From NCBI RefSeq assembly GCF_013375535.1, contig NZ_JABXJG010000003.1, positions 124,001 through 188,000 on the forward strand: DNA of 64,000 bases, given 5' to 3'. Made by a program: the position numbers and the translations under genes. Origin of the DNA: Sphingobium sp. 15-1. GTDB lineage: Bacteria; Pseudomonadota; Alphaproteobacteria; Sphingomonadales; Sphingomonadaceae. A model generated the notes under the pieces. The model made no database searches, was not told where the DNA came from, and worked only from the letters and a program-made list of their open reading frames with translations. Of this stretch, positions 34,627-43,078 are shown in pieces. Positions within the stretch are counted from its first letter, which is position 1; every line of letters begins with the position of its first letter.

Positions 34627-36066
34627 ATGACCGTGCTGTCTTGCGATCAAATCTATGTCGATGGCTGCTGGCGGGCACCGGCAGGAGGCCTGCCGTCCAT
34701 CGCCGTGACCAGTCCAGTGACCGAGGAGATCATCGGATCGGTCGCGGCCGGCAGCGCGCCGGATGTGGACATGGCGGTCGCGGCGGCTCGCAAGGCTTTC
34801 GCTTCCTTCCCGCTGACATCGCCCGCTGAGCGATCGGCCCTGCTGCACACTATCCTGACGTTGATGGACGAACGGTTCGAGGAACTTGCGCAGGCGATCA
34901 CCCTCGAAATGGGCTGCGCCATCGCCTTTTCGCGCGCATCGCAGGTCCCGTTCGGCATCGCGCATGTCCGCGCCGCGATCGCGGTGCTGGGCGAATATGC
35001 CTTCATCCGCCAGCAGGGGACGACGGCCATCGCAAAGGAGGCGATCGGCGTCTGCGGCCTCATCACCCCCTGGAACTGGCCGCTCTACCAGATCACGGCC
35101 AAGGTCGCGCCGGCCATCGCGGCGGGCTGTACCATCGTCCTCAAGCCCAGCGAATTGTCGCCCTTCAGCGCCCATCTGTTCGCGCAGATCATGCATGATG
35201 CCGGGACGCCGCCGGGCGTCTTCAACATGGTGAGCGGAACCGGCCCGGAGGTTGGCGCGGCCATCGCGTCGCATCCCGATATCGACATGATCTCCATCAC
35301 CGGATCGACCCGGGCCGGCGTGCTGGTCGCGCAGGCGGCCGCGCCGACCGTCAAAAGGGTCACGCAGGAACTGGGCGGCAAATCGCCCAATATCCTGCTG
35401 GACGATGCCGATTTCGCGCAGGTCGTGCCACTCGGCGTGGCGGCGGCGTTCCGCAATGTCGGGCAGTCGTGCAGCGCACCGACGCGGATGCTCGTGCCTG
35501 CCGGACGACTGTTGGAAGTCGAAGCGCTGGCCGTTGCCGCTGCGGCATCGATGACGGTGGGCGATCCGCTGGCGGAAGACACGGTTCTCGGCCCCCTCGC
35601 CAACCGCGGCCAGTTCGACAAGGTGCAGGCCATGATCGGCGTCGGCATCGCGGAAGGCGCGAAGCTGCTATACGGTGGGCCGGATCGACCCGAAGGCCTG
35701 TCGCGCGGCTATTTCGCCAGACCGACGATCTTCTCCGAAGTCCGGCCGGATATGCGGATCGCCCAGGAGGAAATCTTCGGCCCGGTCCTTTGCCTGATCC
35801 CTTATCAGGATGAAGAGGACGCCATCTGTATCGCCAACGACACCATCTATGGCCTGGGTTCCCATGTCCAATCGGGCGATCTTGACCGTGCGCGCCGCGT
35901 CGCCGCCCGGATCAGGGCCGGACAGGTGCATATCAACCATCCCGCCTGGGACGGCTTTGCCGCGTTCGGCGGCTACAGGCAGTCCGGCAATGGCCGCGAA
36001 TATGGCGTCTTCGGTCTGGAGGAATATCTCGAAACCAAGGCGATATTGGGCTATTTCCCGGCATGA
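34627..36066 (+). CDS. Aldehyde dehydrogenase family protein
   Basis: 479 residues of the NAD(P)-dependent ALDH superfamily: TPWNWPLYQITAKVAPAIAA, LKPSELSPFSA, the catalytic Glu in VTQELGGKSPNI (about residue 250) and catalytic Cys in NVGQSCSAPTRM (about 285), plus EEIFGPVLCLIPY. It oxidises an aldehyde to its acid. It is the first gene of the operon and overlaps the next gene by 4 bases (ATGA). Confidence 0.95.
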   Translation: MTVLSCDQIYVDGCWRAPAGGLPSIAVTSPVTEEIIGSVAAGSAPDVDMAVAAARKAFASFPLTSPAERSALLHTILTLMDERFEELAQAITLEMGCAIAFSRASQVPFGIAHVRAAIAVLGEYAFIRQQGTTAIAKEAIGVCGLITPWNWPLYQITAKVAPAIAAGCTIVLKPSELSPFSAHLFAQIMHDAGTPPGVFNMVSGTGPEVGAAIASHPDIDMISITGSTRAGVLVAQAAAPTVKRVTQELGGKSPNILLDDADFAQVVPLGVAAAFRNVGQSCSAPTRMLVPAGRLLEVEALAVAAAASMTVGDPLAEDTVLGPLANRGQFDKVQAMIGVGIAEGAKLLYGGPDRPEGLSRGYFARPTIFSEVRPDMRIAQEEIFGPVLCLIPYQDEEDAICIANDTIYGLGSHVQSGDLDRARRVAARIRAGQVHINHPAWDGFAAFGGYRQSGNGREYGVFGLEEYLETKAILGYFPA

Positions 36067-37604
36067 GCGATCCGCTTTTCAGCCGGCGCGACCTGCTCGG
36101 AACGGGCTTGGCGATGAGCGCGGGCGGCATCCTCCTGCCAGGCGCCGCCGCCAGTGCAAGTCGCCCACGCACCGGCGGGCGCATCCGTGTCGCCAGTACG
36201 TCGACCTCGACGGCGGACACGCTCGATCCCGCCAAGGGCGCGCTCAACACCGACTATGTCCGGCACTTCATGCTCTATAGCGGCCTCACGGAACTGGATC
36301 GAGCGCTCAATCCCCGGCCGGCACTGGCCGAAACCATGGTCAGCCGGGACCAGACAGTCTGGCATGTGCGGCTGCGCAAAGGCGTGACCTTCCACAATGG
36401 CAAGAGCCTGACATCGGCCGATGTGGTCTTTTCCCTGCTCCGCCATAAAGACCCGCGCGTCGGCTCGAAAATGGCCGACATCGCCCGGCAGTTTGCACAG
36501 ATCAGGGCGACCGGGCCGCTGGAATTACAGATCAGACTGGTCGGTCCCAACGCCGATCTGCCCGCAATCCTCGCCCAATCCCATTTCCTGATCGTCGCGG
36601 ACGGGCAAAAGGATTTCCGCTCGGCAAACGGGACCGGCCCTTTCAGACTGGCCCAGTTCCGCCCCGGCATCCGCACACTGGTCCGGCGCAACCCCAATTT
36701 CTGGAAGCCCGGCAAACCCTATCTGGACGAGATCGAACTGATCGGCATCCCGGACGAGGTCAGCCGGGTCAACGCGCTGCTTTCGGGCGACGTGCACCTC
36801 ATCAACGCGGTCAATCCCCGGTCGACCCGGCGCATCCTCGCGTCGCCTGCCCACGGCATCATCGAAACCAAATCCGGCCTCTACACCAATCTCATCATCC
36901 GGCAGGACCGGCTGCCGACATCCAACCCGCATTTCAACGCGGCGATCAAATATCTGCTCGACCGGCCGCTGATCAACCGCGCGCTGTTCCGCAACTATGC
37001 GACCATCGCCAATGATCATCCCATTCCGCCTTCCCATCCCTATTTCCGCACCGACTTGCCCCAGACCAAACTCGATCTGGATCGGGCAAAATGGCACCTG
37101 CAAAGGTCGGGCATCGCCGGTATGCGCCTGCCACTCTATGCCTCCCCGGCGGCCGAAGGGTCGGTCGATATGGCATCGGTCCTTCAGGAATATGGCTCGC
37201 GCGCGGGCTTGAACCTTGCCGTCAACCGCGTGCCGGCAGACGGTTACTGGTCGACGCACTGGATGAAGCATCCGCTCGGCTTCGGGAACAGCAATCCCCG
37301 CCCCACCGCCGACATGATCTTCAGCCTGTTCTACAAGTCGGATGCGACCTGGAATGAATCGGGCTGGAAGAACCCCCGGTTCGACCGTCTGCTGCTGGAA
37401 GCGCGGGGAGAGTCGGATCAGGCGAAGCGCAGGCAGCTTTACGGGGAGATGCAGGGCCTTGTGCGCCAATATTGCGGCAGCGCCATCCCCGTTTTCATCA
37501 GCCTGCTCGATGGCCATGATCGCCGGGTGAGGGGCCTCTATCCCGTGCCTTTGGGCGGTTTCATGGGATATACATTTGCCGAACATGTCTGGTGGGACGG
37601 GTAA
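36063..37604 (+). CDS. Periplasmic substrate-binding protein, oligopeptide/nickel (SBP-5) family
   Basis: 513 residues. An N-terminal Tat signal (SRRDLLGTGLAMSAGG) is followed by the family-5 extracellular solute-binding fold (TLDPAKGALNTDYVRHFM, VTFHNGKSLTSADVVFSLL, NGTGPFRLAQF). Such proteins normally feed an ABC importer for peptides, opines or related compounds, but no permease or ATPase gene is present anywhere in the operon. It may serve a distant transporter, scavenge, or act in signalling. Confidence 0.92.
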   Translation: MSDPLFSRRDLLGTGLAMSAGGILLPGAAASASRPRTGGRIRVASTSTSTADTLDPAKGALNTDYVRHFMLYSGLTELDRALNPRPALAETMVSRDQTVWHVRLRKGVTFHNGKSLTSADVVFSLLRHKDPRVGSKMADIARQFAQIRATGPLELQIRLVGPNADLPAILAQSHFLIVADGQKDFRSANGTGPFRLAQFRPGIRTLVRRNPNFWKPGKPYLDEIELIGIPDEVSRVNALLSGDVHLINAVNPRSTRRILASPAHGIIETKSGLYTNLIIRQDRLPTSNPHFNAAIKYLLDRPLINRALFRNYATIANDHPIPPSHPYFRTDLPQTKLDLDRAKWHLQRSGIAGMRLPLYASPAAEGSVDMASVLQEYGSRAGLNLAVNRVPADGYWSTHWMKHPLGFGNSNPRPTADMIFSLFYKSDATWNESGWKNPRFDRLLLEARGESDQAKRRQLYGEMQGLVRQYCGSAIPVFISLLDGHDRRVRGLYPVPLGGFMGYTFAEHVWWDG

Positions 37605-37704
37605 GGGGTTAAGCCTGACCTTATCCAGACATGCATGAACCGTTAATTGCGTGATTGCACAGCGTCATGCAGCATCGCCTTCAAGATCAGCAAGGACATA
37701 GACC

Positions 37705-38886
37705 GTGAGCGCAGCAGAGACTTTGGAAAATGTTCAGAACCCGGACACCGGCACGCGCCTTGGCGATCTGGAAACGCCCTGCCTTGTTCTGGACGCGGAC
37801 CGCATGGACCGCAATATCGCCCGGCTGCGGGAACGGCTCGTCCCGTTGGACGTGACCCTGCGACCGCACCTCAAGACGGCGAAATCGGTGGAGGTCGCCC
37901 AGCGCGTCATGGCCACGCCCCAGGGGCCGGCCACGGTATCGACCCTCAAGGAGGCGGAATTTTTTGCAGCGGCGGGCGTTCGCGACATCATCTATGCCGT
38001 CGGCATCGCTCCGTGGAAGCTGGCCAAGGTCATTGCGCTGCGCAGGCAAGGGGTCGATCTGGCCGTCGTGCTCGATACCGTCGAGCAGGCTCAGGCAGTC
38101 GCGGCAGCCTCGCGGGAAGCGGGCGACCCCATTCCCGCGCTGATCGAGATCGATTGCGACGGCCATCGCTCCGGTGTCCTGCCGGGGGAAGGGGATCGTC
38201 TTGTCGCGATCGGCAAGGCGCTGGTCGAAGGCGGCGAACTCCGCGGCGTGCTGACGCATGCCGGGGGGAGCTATGCCGCGCGCGGCGAAGAAGCACTGCG
38301 CCGCTGCGCTGAGGAAGAGCGCCGCAGCGTCGTGGACGCGGCCACGATCCTGCGCGACGCGGGCTTGCCCTGTCCGGTGGTCAGCGTGGGGTCCACGCCG
38401 ACCGCGCATCACGCCACGGACCTGACGGGCGTGACGGAAGTGCGCGCGGGCGTCTTCGTCTTTTTCGATCTGGTCATGGCCGGGGTCGGCATCTGCGGGG
38501 TCGAGGACATTGCGCTTTCCGTTCTCGCGACCGTGATCGGCCATCAGCGGGAAAAGGGCTGGATCTTGATCGATGCGGGCTGGATGGCGATGTCGCAGGA
38601 TCGCGGCACGGCAAAGCAGGAGATCAATCAGGGCTATGGCATCGTCTGCGACAGCAGCGGACAGCCCTATGACGATCTGATCCTGGCTGACGCCAATCAG
38701 GAACATGGCATCATCATGGTGCGTCCCGGAACGGACGCTTCGCTGCCGGACCTCAAGATCGGCGACCGGGTCCGCATCCTCCCCAATCATGCCTGCGCCA
38801 CCGGCGCGCAGCACCGCAGCTATCATGTCGTCCATGGCGCCTCGGACATCGTCCATGGCGAGTGGCAGCGCTTTGGAGGATGGTGA
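37705..38886 (+). CDS. DSD1-family PLP-dependent enzyme (D-threonine aldolase / D-serine dehydratase-like)
   Basis: 393 residues with the alanine-racemase-type N-terminal barrel: the PLP lysine in RPHLKTAKSVEVAQRV near residue 60, and GVLTHAGGSYAARG. The C-terminal domain carries the metal ligands of this family in LPNHACATGAQ. These enzymes split D-threonine or eliminate water or ammonia from D-3-hydroxy amino acids. It points to a D-amino acid as the operon's substrate. Its stop overlaps the RidA start by one base. Confidence 0.92.
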   Translation: MSAAETLENVQNPDTGTRLGDLETPCLVLDADRMDRNIARLRERLVPLDVTLRPHLKTAKSVEVAQRVMATPQGPATVSTLKEAEFFAAAGVRDIIYAVGIAPWKLAKVIALRRQGVDLAVVLDTVEQAQAVAAASREAGDPIPALIEIDCDGHRSGVLPGEGDRLVAIGKALVEGGELRGVLTHAGGSYAARGEEALRRCAEEERRSVVDAATILRDAGLPCPVVSVGSTPTAHHATDLTGVTEVRAGVFVFFDLVMAGVGICGVEDIALSVLATVIGHQREKGWILIDAGWMAMSQDRGTAKQEINQGYGIVCDSSGQPYDDLILADANQEHGIIMVRPGTDASLPDLKIGDRVRILPNHACATGAQHRSYHVVHGASDIVHGEWQRFGGW

Positions 38887-39278
38887 TGAACGACAGGCCA
38901 CAACCGATCCTGACCGAAGCCGCACCGGCGCCGGCGGGCCATTATTCCCAGGCCATGCGTTCGGGTGACGATCTTTATATTTCGGGTCAGTTGCCCATCC
39001 GCGCCGACAAGGCTCCGCTGCCCGACATGGGCTTTGAGACGCAGGCACGGCAGGCACTCGCCAACATGCTGGCGATCCTGGAGGCGGCGGGCGGCCAGCC
39101 GGATGATCTGTGCCGGGTCACCGCTTATATCGTGGGCGTGGAGAATTGGCCGGAATTCAACCGCATCTACGCCGACATGCTCGGCGATGCCCGGCCCGCC
39201 CGCACGGTCGTTCCGGTTCCTCAGCTGCATTACGGCTTTCTGGTCGAGGTGGACGCCATCGCTCGCCTTCAGGCCTAG
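38886..39278 (+). CDS. RidA-family imine deaminase
   Basis: 130 residues with the Rid fold: GHYSQAMRSGDDLYISGQLP, then DDLCRVTAYIVGVENWPEFN and the catalytic Arg in ARPARTVVPVPQL. Rid proteins hydrolyse reactive enamines and imines released by PLP enzymes and amino-acid oxidases. Both kinds of enzyme are encoded in this operon, so the partnership is plausible. GGAGG precedes the ATG at 38886. Confidence 0.93.
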   Translation: MNDRPQPILTEAAPAPAGHYSQAMRSGDDLYISGQLPIRADKAPLPDMGFETQARQALANMLAILEAAGGQPDDLCRVTAYIVGVENWPEFNRIYADMLGDARPARTVVPVPQLHYGFLVEVDAIARLQA

Positions 39279-39307
39279 ACCTTTCCCCTCGTCAACCGGA
39301 GGCGCCC

Positions 39308-40489
39308 ATGGCTACCCTCGCTTACCCGTCCGCACCGACCGCGCACAGTCCGGCAGTCAGCGGATCACGGCTGCAAAGCATCGATGCCCTGCGCGGGCTG
39401 GTCATGGTCATCATGCTGCTCGACCATGTGCGGGAAACCTGGTTCCTCTACATGCCCGTGGGCGACCCGGTGGACGCGCGGACGATCGTGCCTGCGCTGT
39501 TCTTCACCCGGATCACCAGCACGCTTTGCGCGCCGATCTTCGTCGCTCTGACCGGCCTGTCGGCCTATCTCTACGGCCAGCGCCACAGTCCGGCCGAAAC
39601 CAGCCGTTTCCTGCTCAGCCGTGGCGCTTTCCTCGTGCTGCTGGAACTGACGCTGGTGAATTTTTCCTGGCGTGCCGAGCTGTTTCCGCACTTCGTCTTT
39701 TTACAGGTGATCTGGGCCATCGGCCTCTGCATGATCATATTGGCGGCGCTCATTCATCTGCCCGCGCGCGTCATCCTGCTACTGGGGATTGCGCTGGTCG
39801 CGGGACACAATCTGCTCGATGACATCGTCTTTCCGCCCGGCCATCCGCTATTCGTGCCCTGGGCCATCATCCACGAACGCTCTCAGATTGAACTGGCAGG
39901 CACGGTCATCAAGTTCAACTATCCCATCCTGCCCTGGATCGGCGTGATCTGCCTGGGATGGTCGGCCGGCGGCTGGTTTTCGACATTGACCGCCGGGGAA
40001 CGTCGCCCCACGTTGCTGGCGAACGGCGCAGCCATGATCGTCGGCTTCCTGATCCTGCGCGCACTCAACATCTATGGCGACGCGCCCTGGTTCGTCGTGC
40101 CCGGCGAGCCGCTCCGTACAGTCATGAGCTTTCTTGCGCTCACCAAATATCCCCCGTCGCTGCTGTTCCTGCTGCCGACGCTGGGCATCGGCCTCATCCT
40201 GCTCGCCGCCTTCGAGCGGGCGAATGACACCCGACTGACGCACTGGCTGTCCGTCATGGGCGGTGCGCCCATGTTCTTCTATCTCTTCCACCTCTATCTG
40301 CTGCGCGTCCTCTACCTGACCGCGCGGGCGATCTGGGGCACCAACCACGGCGACATTTTCGGCGTGGACTCGCTCGGCTGGGTGTGGGTCTGGTATCTGG
40401 GTCTGATCGTGCCGCTCTATTTTCCGACGCGCTGGTTCTCGAACCTCAAGAAACGGCGCAAGGACATCTGGTGGCTCAAATATCTGTAA
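39308..40489 (+). CDS. DUF1624 (heparan-alpha-glucosaminide acetyltransferase-like) membrane protein
   Basis: 393 residues with about ten membrane segments. The N-terminus SIDALRGLVMVIMLLDHVRE matches the DUF1624 / HGSNAT acyltransferase family, which is predicted to move acyl groups across the membrane. A cytoplasmic basic tail (FSNLKKRRKDIWWLKYL) ends the protein. GGAGG precedes the ATG at 39308. Its place inside an amino-acid catabolic operon is unusual; it might deacylate or acylate the imported substrate. Confidence 0.85.
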   Translation: MATLAYPSAPTAHSPAVSGSRLQSIDALRGLVMVIMLLDHVRETWFLYMPVGDPVDARTIVPALFFTRITSTLCAPIFVALTGLSAYLYGQRHSPAETSRFLLSRGAFLVLLELTLVNFSWRAELFPHFVFLQVIWAIGLCMIILAALIHLPARVILLLGIALVAGHNLLDDIVFPPGHPLFVPWAIIHERSQIELAGTVIKFNYPILPWIGVICLGWSAGGWFSTLTAGERRPTLLANGAAMIVGFLILRALNIYGDAPWFVVPGEPLRTVMSFLALTKYPPSLLFLLPTLGIGLILLAAFERANDTRLTHWLSVMGGAPMFFYLFHLYLLRVLYLTARAIWGTNHGDIFGVDSLGWVWVWYLGLIVPLYFPTRWFSNLKKRRKDIWWLKYL

Positions 40490-40534
40490 TGCGCCGATAA
40501 CGGCTCGCCCCGCCCATCGATAGAGGTTCCCCGA

Positions 40535-41854
40535 ATGTATCCTGCCGTTCGTCCTGTCCCGAGCAACGAGAGCCTGCCTGATGCCGTGGACGTCGTCATC
40601 ATCGGCGGTGGCATCGTCGGGGCCGCATCGGCCTATTATCTGGCGAAGCGGGGCCTGTCCGTCGCTCTGCTCGAAAAGGGTCATATCGCCTGCGAGCAGT
40701 CCAGCCGCACTTGGGGCTGGTGCCGCCTGCAGAACCGCGACCCGCGCGAGATGCCCCTGTCGCTTCTCTCCATGTCGCTGTGGGACAGTCTGGCCGGTGA
40801 AATCGGGCAGGATCTGGGATTTCGCCGCACCGGCCTTGTCTATACGACCGACGATGCCGCGATGCTCGCGGGTTGGGAAGCCTGGCGCCCGACAGCCCGC
40901 GAGTTCGGCGTCGAAACCCATATGCTGAGCGCCGCGCAGGCCGCCGCGAGCATCCCGGAAACCCGCCGCAAATGGGTCGGCGGTCTGCACTCCGTCGCGG
41001 ATGGCAAAGCCGAACCGGCCCTCGCTGCGCCGATTCTCGCCGAAGGCGCCCGAGCGTTCGGCGCAACCCTTCACCAGAATTGCGCCGTACGGAGCCTGGA
41101 CATCAGCAATGGGAAGGTCACAGGCGTCCACAGCGAAAAGGGCTTCATCAGGGCCGACGCAGTCCTTTGTGCGGCGGGTGCCTGGGCTTCCGGCTTTCTG
41201 CGTCGCCATGGGGTCACCTTTCCGCAGGCGAGCGTACGGCAGACCGCCATCCGCACCAAGCCGACGGTGAATGTTGGCGAAGTTCTTTACTGCCCCGATC
41301 TGGCGATGACCCGCCGCCTCGACGGAAGCTACACCTTGGCGATCAGCGGGCGCGCCGCGCTGGAACTGACCCCCCAAGGCATTGCCTTTGCGCGCGCATT
41401 CATGCCGCAATTCATCCAGCGGCTGAAGGCCGTCAGGATGCAGGTCGGCCGCTCCTTCATCGAAGGCCCGGAATCGCTGGCCGCCCTTTTCGGCAGCGAC
41501 CGCATTTTCGAGCGCAACCGCATCCTTGATCCCGCCCCGAGCCGTCGGTTGGTCAACGCGATCTTGGACAATGTGCGCGGCACCTTTCCTCAGTTGAACG
41601 AAATCGAGATCGACCATGCCTGGGGTGCTTATGTCGATTGCACACCCGATGCCATACCGGTTATCTCCGCCACCGGCACGGTGGGCGGCTTATATTTGGC
41701 AGCAGGCTGCTCGGGCCATGGATTTGGACTGGGCCCCGGCATCGGTTATCTGGCAGCACAATTGGTCGCTCAGGACAAACCGGCGGTAGATCCGTCGCAC
41801 TTCCGGCTCAGTCGGCTTCTCGATGGATCAAAGATCAAGGTCGGATCGCTCTAA
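40535..41854 (+). CDS. FAD-dependent DAO-family oxidoreductase
   Basis: 439 residues: the FAD-binding motif VVIIGGGIVGAASAYYLAKR, then LLEKGHIACEQSSRTWGWCR, and the C-terminal substrate domain with WGAYVDCTPDAIPVI and GCSGHGFGLGPGIGYL. This architecture is that of D-amino-acid dehydrogenases and sarcosine or opine oxidases; it converts an amine to an imine and then an oxo acid. It ends the operon and pairs logically with RidA. Confidence 0.93.
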   Translation: MYPAVRPVPSNESLPDAVDVVIIGGGIVGAASAYYLAKRGLSVALLEKGHIACEQSSRTWGWCRLQNRDPREMPLSLLSMSLWDSLAGEIGQDLGFRRTGLVYTTDDAAMLAGWEAWRPTAREFGVETHMLSAAQAAASIPETRRKWVGGLHSVADGKAEPALAAPILAEGARAFGATLHQNCAVRSLDISNGKVTGVHSEKGFIRADAVLCAAGAWASGFLRRHGVTFPQASVRQTAIRTKPTVNVGEVLYCPDLAMTRRLDGSYTLAISGRAALELTPQGIAFARAFMPQFIQRLKAVRMQVGRSFIEGPESLAALFGSDRIFERNRILDPAPSRRLVNAILDNVRGTFPQLNEIEIDHAWGAYVDCTPDAIPVISATGTVGGLYLAAGCSGHGFGLGPGIGYLAAQLVAQDKPAVDPSHFRLSRLLDGSKIKVGSL

Positions 41855-42076
41855 CCCTTGCAATAGCAGAAAAATCACTGTTTGCCGTGACCGACCCTCT
41901 GCCGCCATCCATCCGTCTAATTGGTGTCCGAGCAGCAGACGTTCCGTTTTGGCAGTCCGTGTCCAACTCAGGCGATACGCGCGGTGATCTTGACAACATC
42001 GGAGGAGCGCATAATTTTCCCTTCTGGCCGCTATCGGCCGTAAAAGGAAGAGGATAGGAAGAAAGGAGGCAATGCA

Positions 42077-42289
42077 ATGTCCCTCTCCCATTTTCAACAT
42101 CCCTTGGACGTTGTTCATCATCCTCAATTCGAGCCAGAGGTGAAGCGATCCATTCTGGCCTCTTGGGCCTCGGATGCTCATGCGGTTGATGGCCAACCCG
42201 CCCTGAGGAAGCCACCCAATGTAAGGCGTCCATTCTCGGTCGACGATGTGATGGATGCGCTGCGCGACCTAGACGCAAGTCCGCATTGA
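42077..42289 (+). CDS. Small conserved hypothetical protein
   Basis: 70 residues (MSLSHFQHPLDVVHHPQFEP, then EVKRSILASWASDAHAVDGQ and PALRKPPNVRRPFSVDDVMD). I recognise this as a type of short protein common in sphingomonads and rhizobia, with no known function. AGGAGG lies 8 bases before the ATG. It begins the island of small genes and is followed 3 bases later by another small ORF. Confidence 0.8.
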   Translation: MSLSHFQHPLDVVHHPQFEPEVKRSILASWASDAHAVDGQPALRKPPNVRRPFSVDDVMDALRDLDASPH

Positions 42290-42292
42290 GCC

Positions 42293-42466
42293 ATGTCAAA
42301 CCGATTTCTGGCTTATCTTTGCGGGGAGCGTGACCGGCTGAACCGGGTGCTGGCCGCGCTGACGGCCGCCGGAAAGGATGACGGCGCCGAGATTGCGCGC
42401 TTGCGCATACTAACGCTGGCGGTCGAACGGCAGATGGATCTGTGGGCATCGGATCTCGTGCTATAA
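42293..42466 (+). CDS. Small helical hypothetical protein (57 residues)
   Basis: Starts 3 bases after the previous stop and reads MSNRFLAYLCGERDRLNRVL then AALTAAGKDDGAEIARLRIL and TLAVERQMDLWASDLVL. The pattern is amphipathic and could form a helical hairpin. Base use at third positions is G/C-rich like real genes. Translation probably depends on the upstream gene because no separate ribosome site is seen. Confidence 0.65.
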   Translation: MSNRFLAYLCGERDRLNRVLAALTAAGKDDGAEIARLRILTLAVERQMDLWASDLVL

Positions 42467-42500
42467 AGAGAGGCAGCCTAATATCGGATCCGAATTGAAA

Positions 42501-42541
42501 TGGCAGGCGGGGCGAAGGCGGAGAACGCGCCTCGCCTGCCA
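42501..42541 (+). terminator. Stem-loop after the small-gene pair
   Basis: TGGCAGGCG (42501-42509) pairs with CGCCTGCCA (42533-42541); further GC pairs are possible inside. The T tract is weak (a TTTT occurs about 10 bases later). Confidence 0.5.
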
Positions 42542-42624
42542 CTCCCGGTCACCTTTTCGATGCGCTGAATTCGCGCATTTTGCATGATGATCGAGGGGCT
42601 TGAAAAACCACCAGAGCATACCGG

Positions 42625-42721
42625 ATAAACCGCTGCCGGATGCCGGCAGGATCCGGCATGGAGAGCGCCCGCTCTCTTGGACGCATCTTCATAAACTTGT
42701 TGCTCAAAGGAGGACTTGGAT
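42625..42721 (+). promoter_or_regulatory. ROSE-like RNA thermometer leader
   Basis: The leader of the hsp20 remnant holds a GC-rich hairpin around CCGGATGCCGG/CCGGC (42636-42657), a GAGAGC/GCTCTC hairpin (42661-42676), and then TTGCT (42700-42704) three nucleotides before the AGGAGG Shine-Dalgarno (42708-42713) that immediately precedes the ATG. ROSE elements of alphaproteobacterial small heat-shock genes place a conserved U(U/C)GCU against the Shine-Dalgarno in the same way. The gene it controlled is destroyed. Confidence 0.65.
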
Positions 42722-42790
42722 ATGAGGACAAACTTCGACTTTACCCGTTCCGAATGTCGACCGTTGGGTTCGATCGCCTGTTCGACCTGC
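42722..42790 (+). pseudogene. Hsp20 (IbpA-like) N-terminal remnant
   Basis: The frame starts MRTNFDFT and, after one missing base near 42743, continues FRMSTVGFDRLFDL, the standard N-terminus of alphaproteobacterial Hsp20 proteins. It stops abruptly at the junction with an IS110 fragment near 42790. Only about 23 codons survive. Confidence 0.75.
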
Positions 42791-43078
42791 CATACTCCGC
42801 CAAGTGGCCACGGATCGCGTTGATGAGCTGCGTACGCTGGCGCACCACCAGAACGCGCGTGCGGAACGCCAGCCCTGCTGCCTGCTGTGCCTCGGTTTTC
42901 ACCGCCACGAAGCGCATGCCGGGGCGCTGCGCTGCCTCGCAGATCGCCTCCGCATCAATCGCGTCGTTTTTGTGCCTCTTCATGAACGGCTTGACGTAAG
43001 CCGGAGGGATCAGCCGGACCTCGTACCCCATCGCCTGCAGTTGGCGCGCCCAGTGATGTGCTCCGCCGCACGCTTCTA
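42791..43078 (-). pseudogene. IS110-family transposase fragment, second part
   Basis: On the minus strand: EACGGAHHWARQLQAMGYEV, RLIPPAYVKPFMKRHKNDAI, DAEAICEAAQRPGMRF and INAIRGHLAEYG, the DEDD domain of an IS110-family (IS1111-like) transposase. It is cut at 43078 by an IS630 element and truncated at about 42791 at the hsp20 junction; the C-terminal two thirds are gone. Confidence 0.85.

Noticed and set aside
39848..41617. 589-residue open frame on the minus strand
   Set aside because: It lies antisense to the DUF1624 and DAO genes, which have clear family motifs and ribosome sites. The antisense product is rich in Arg, His and Gln without motifs, as expected of a shadow in GC-rich DNA.
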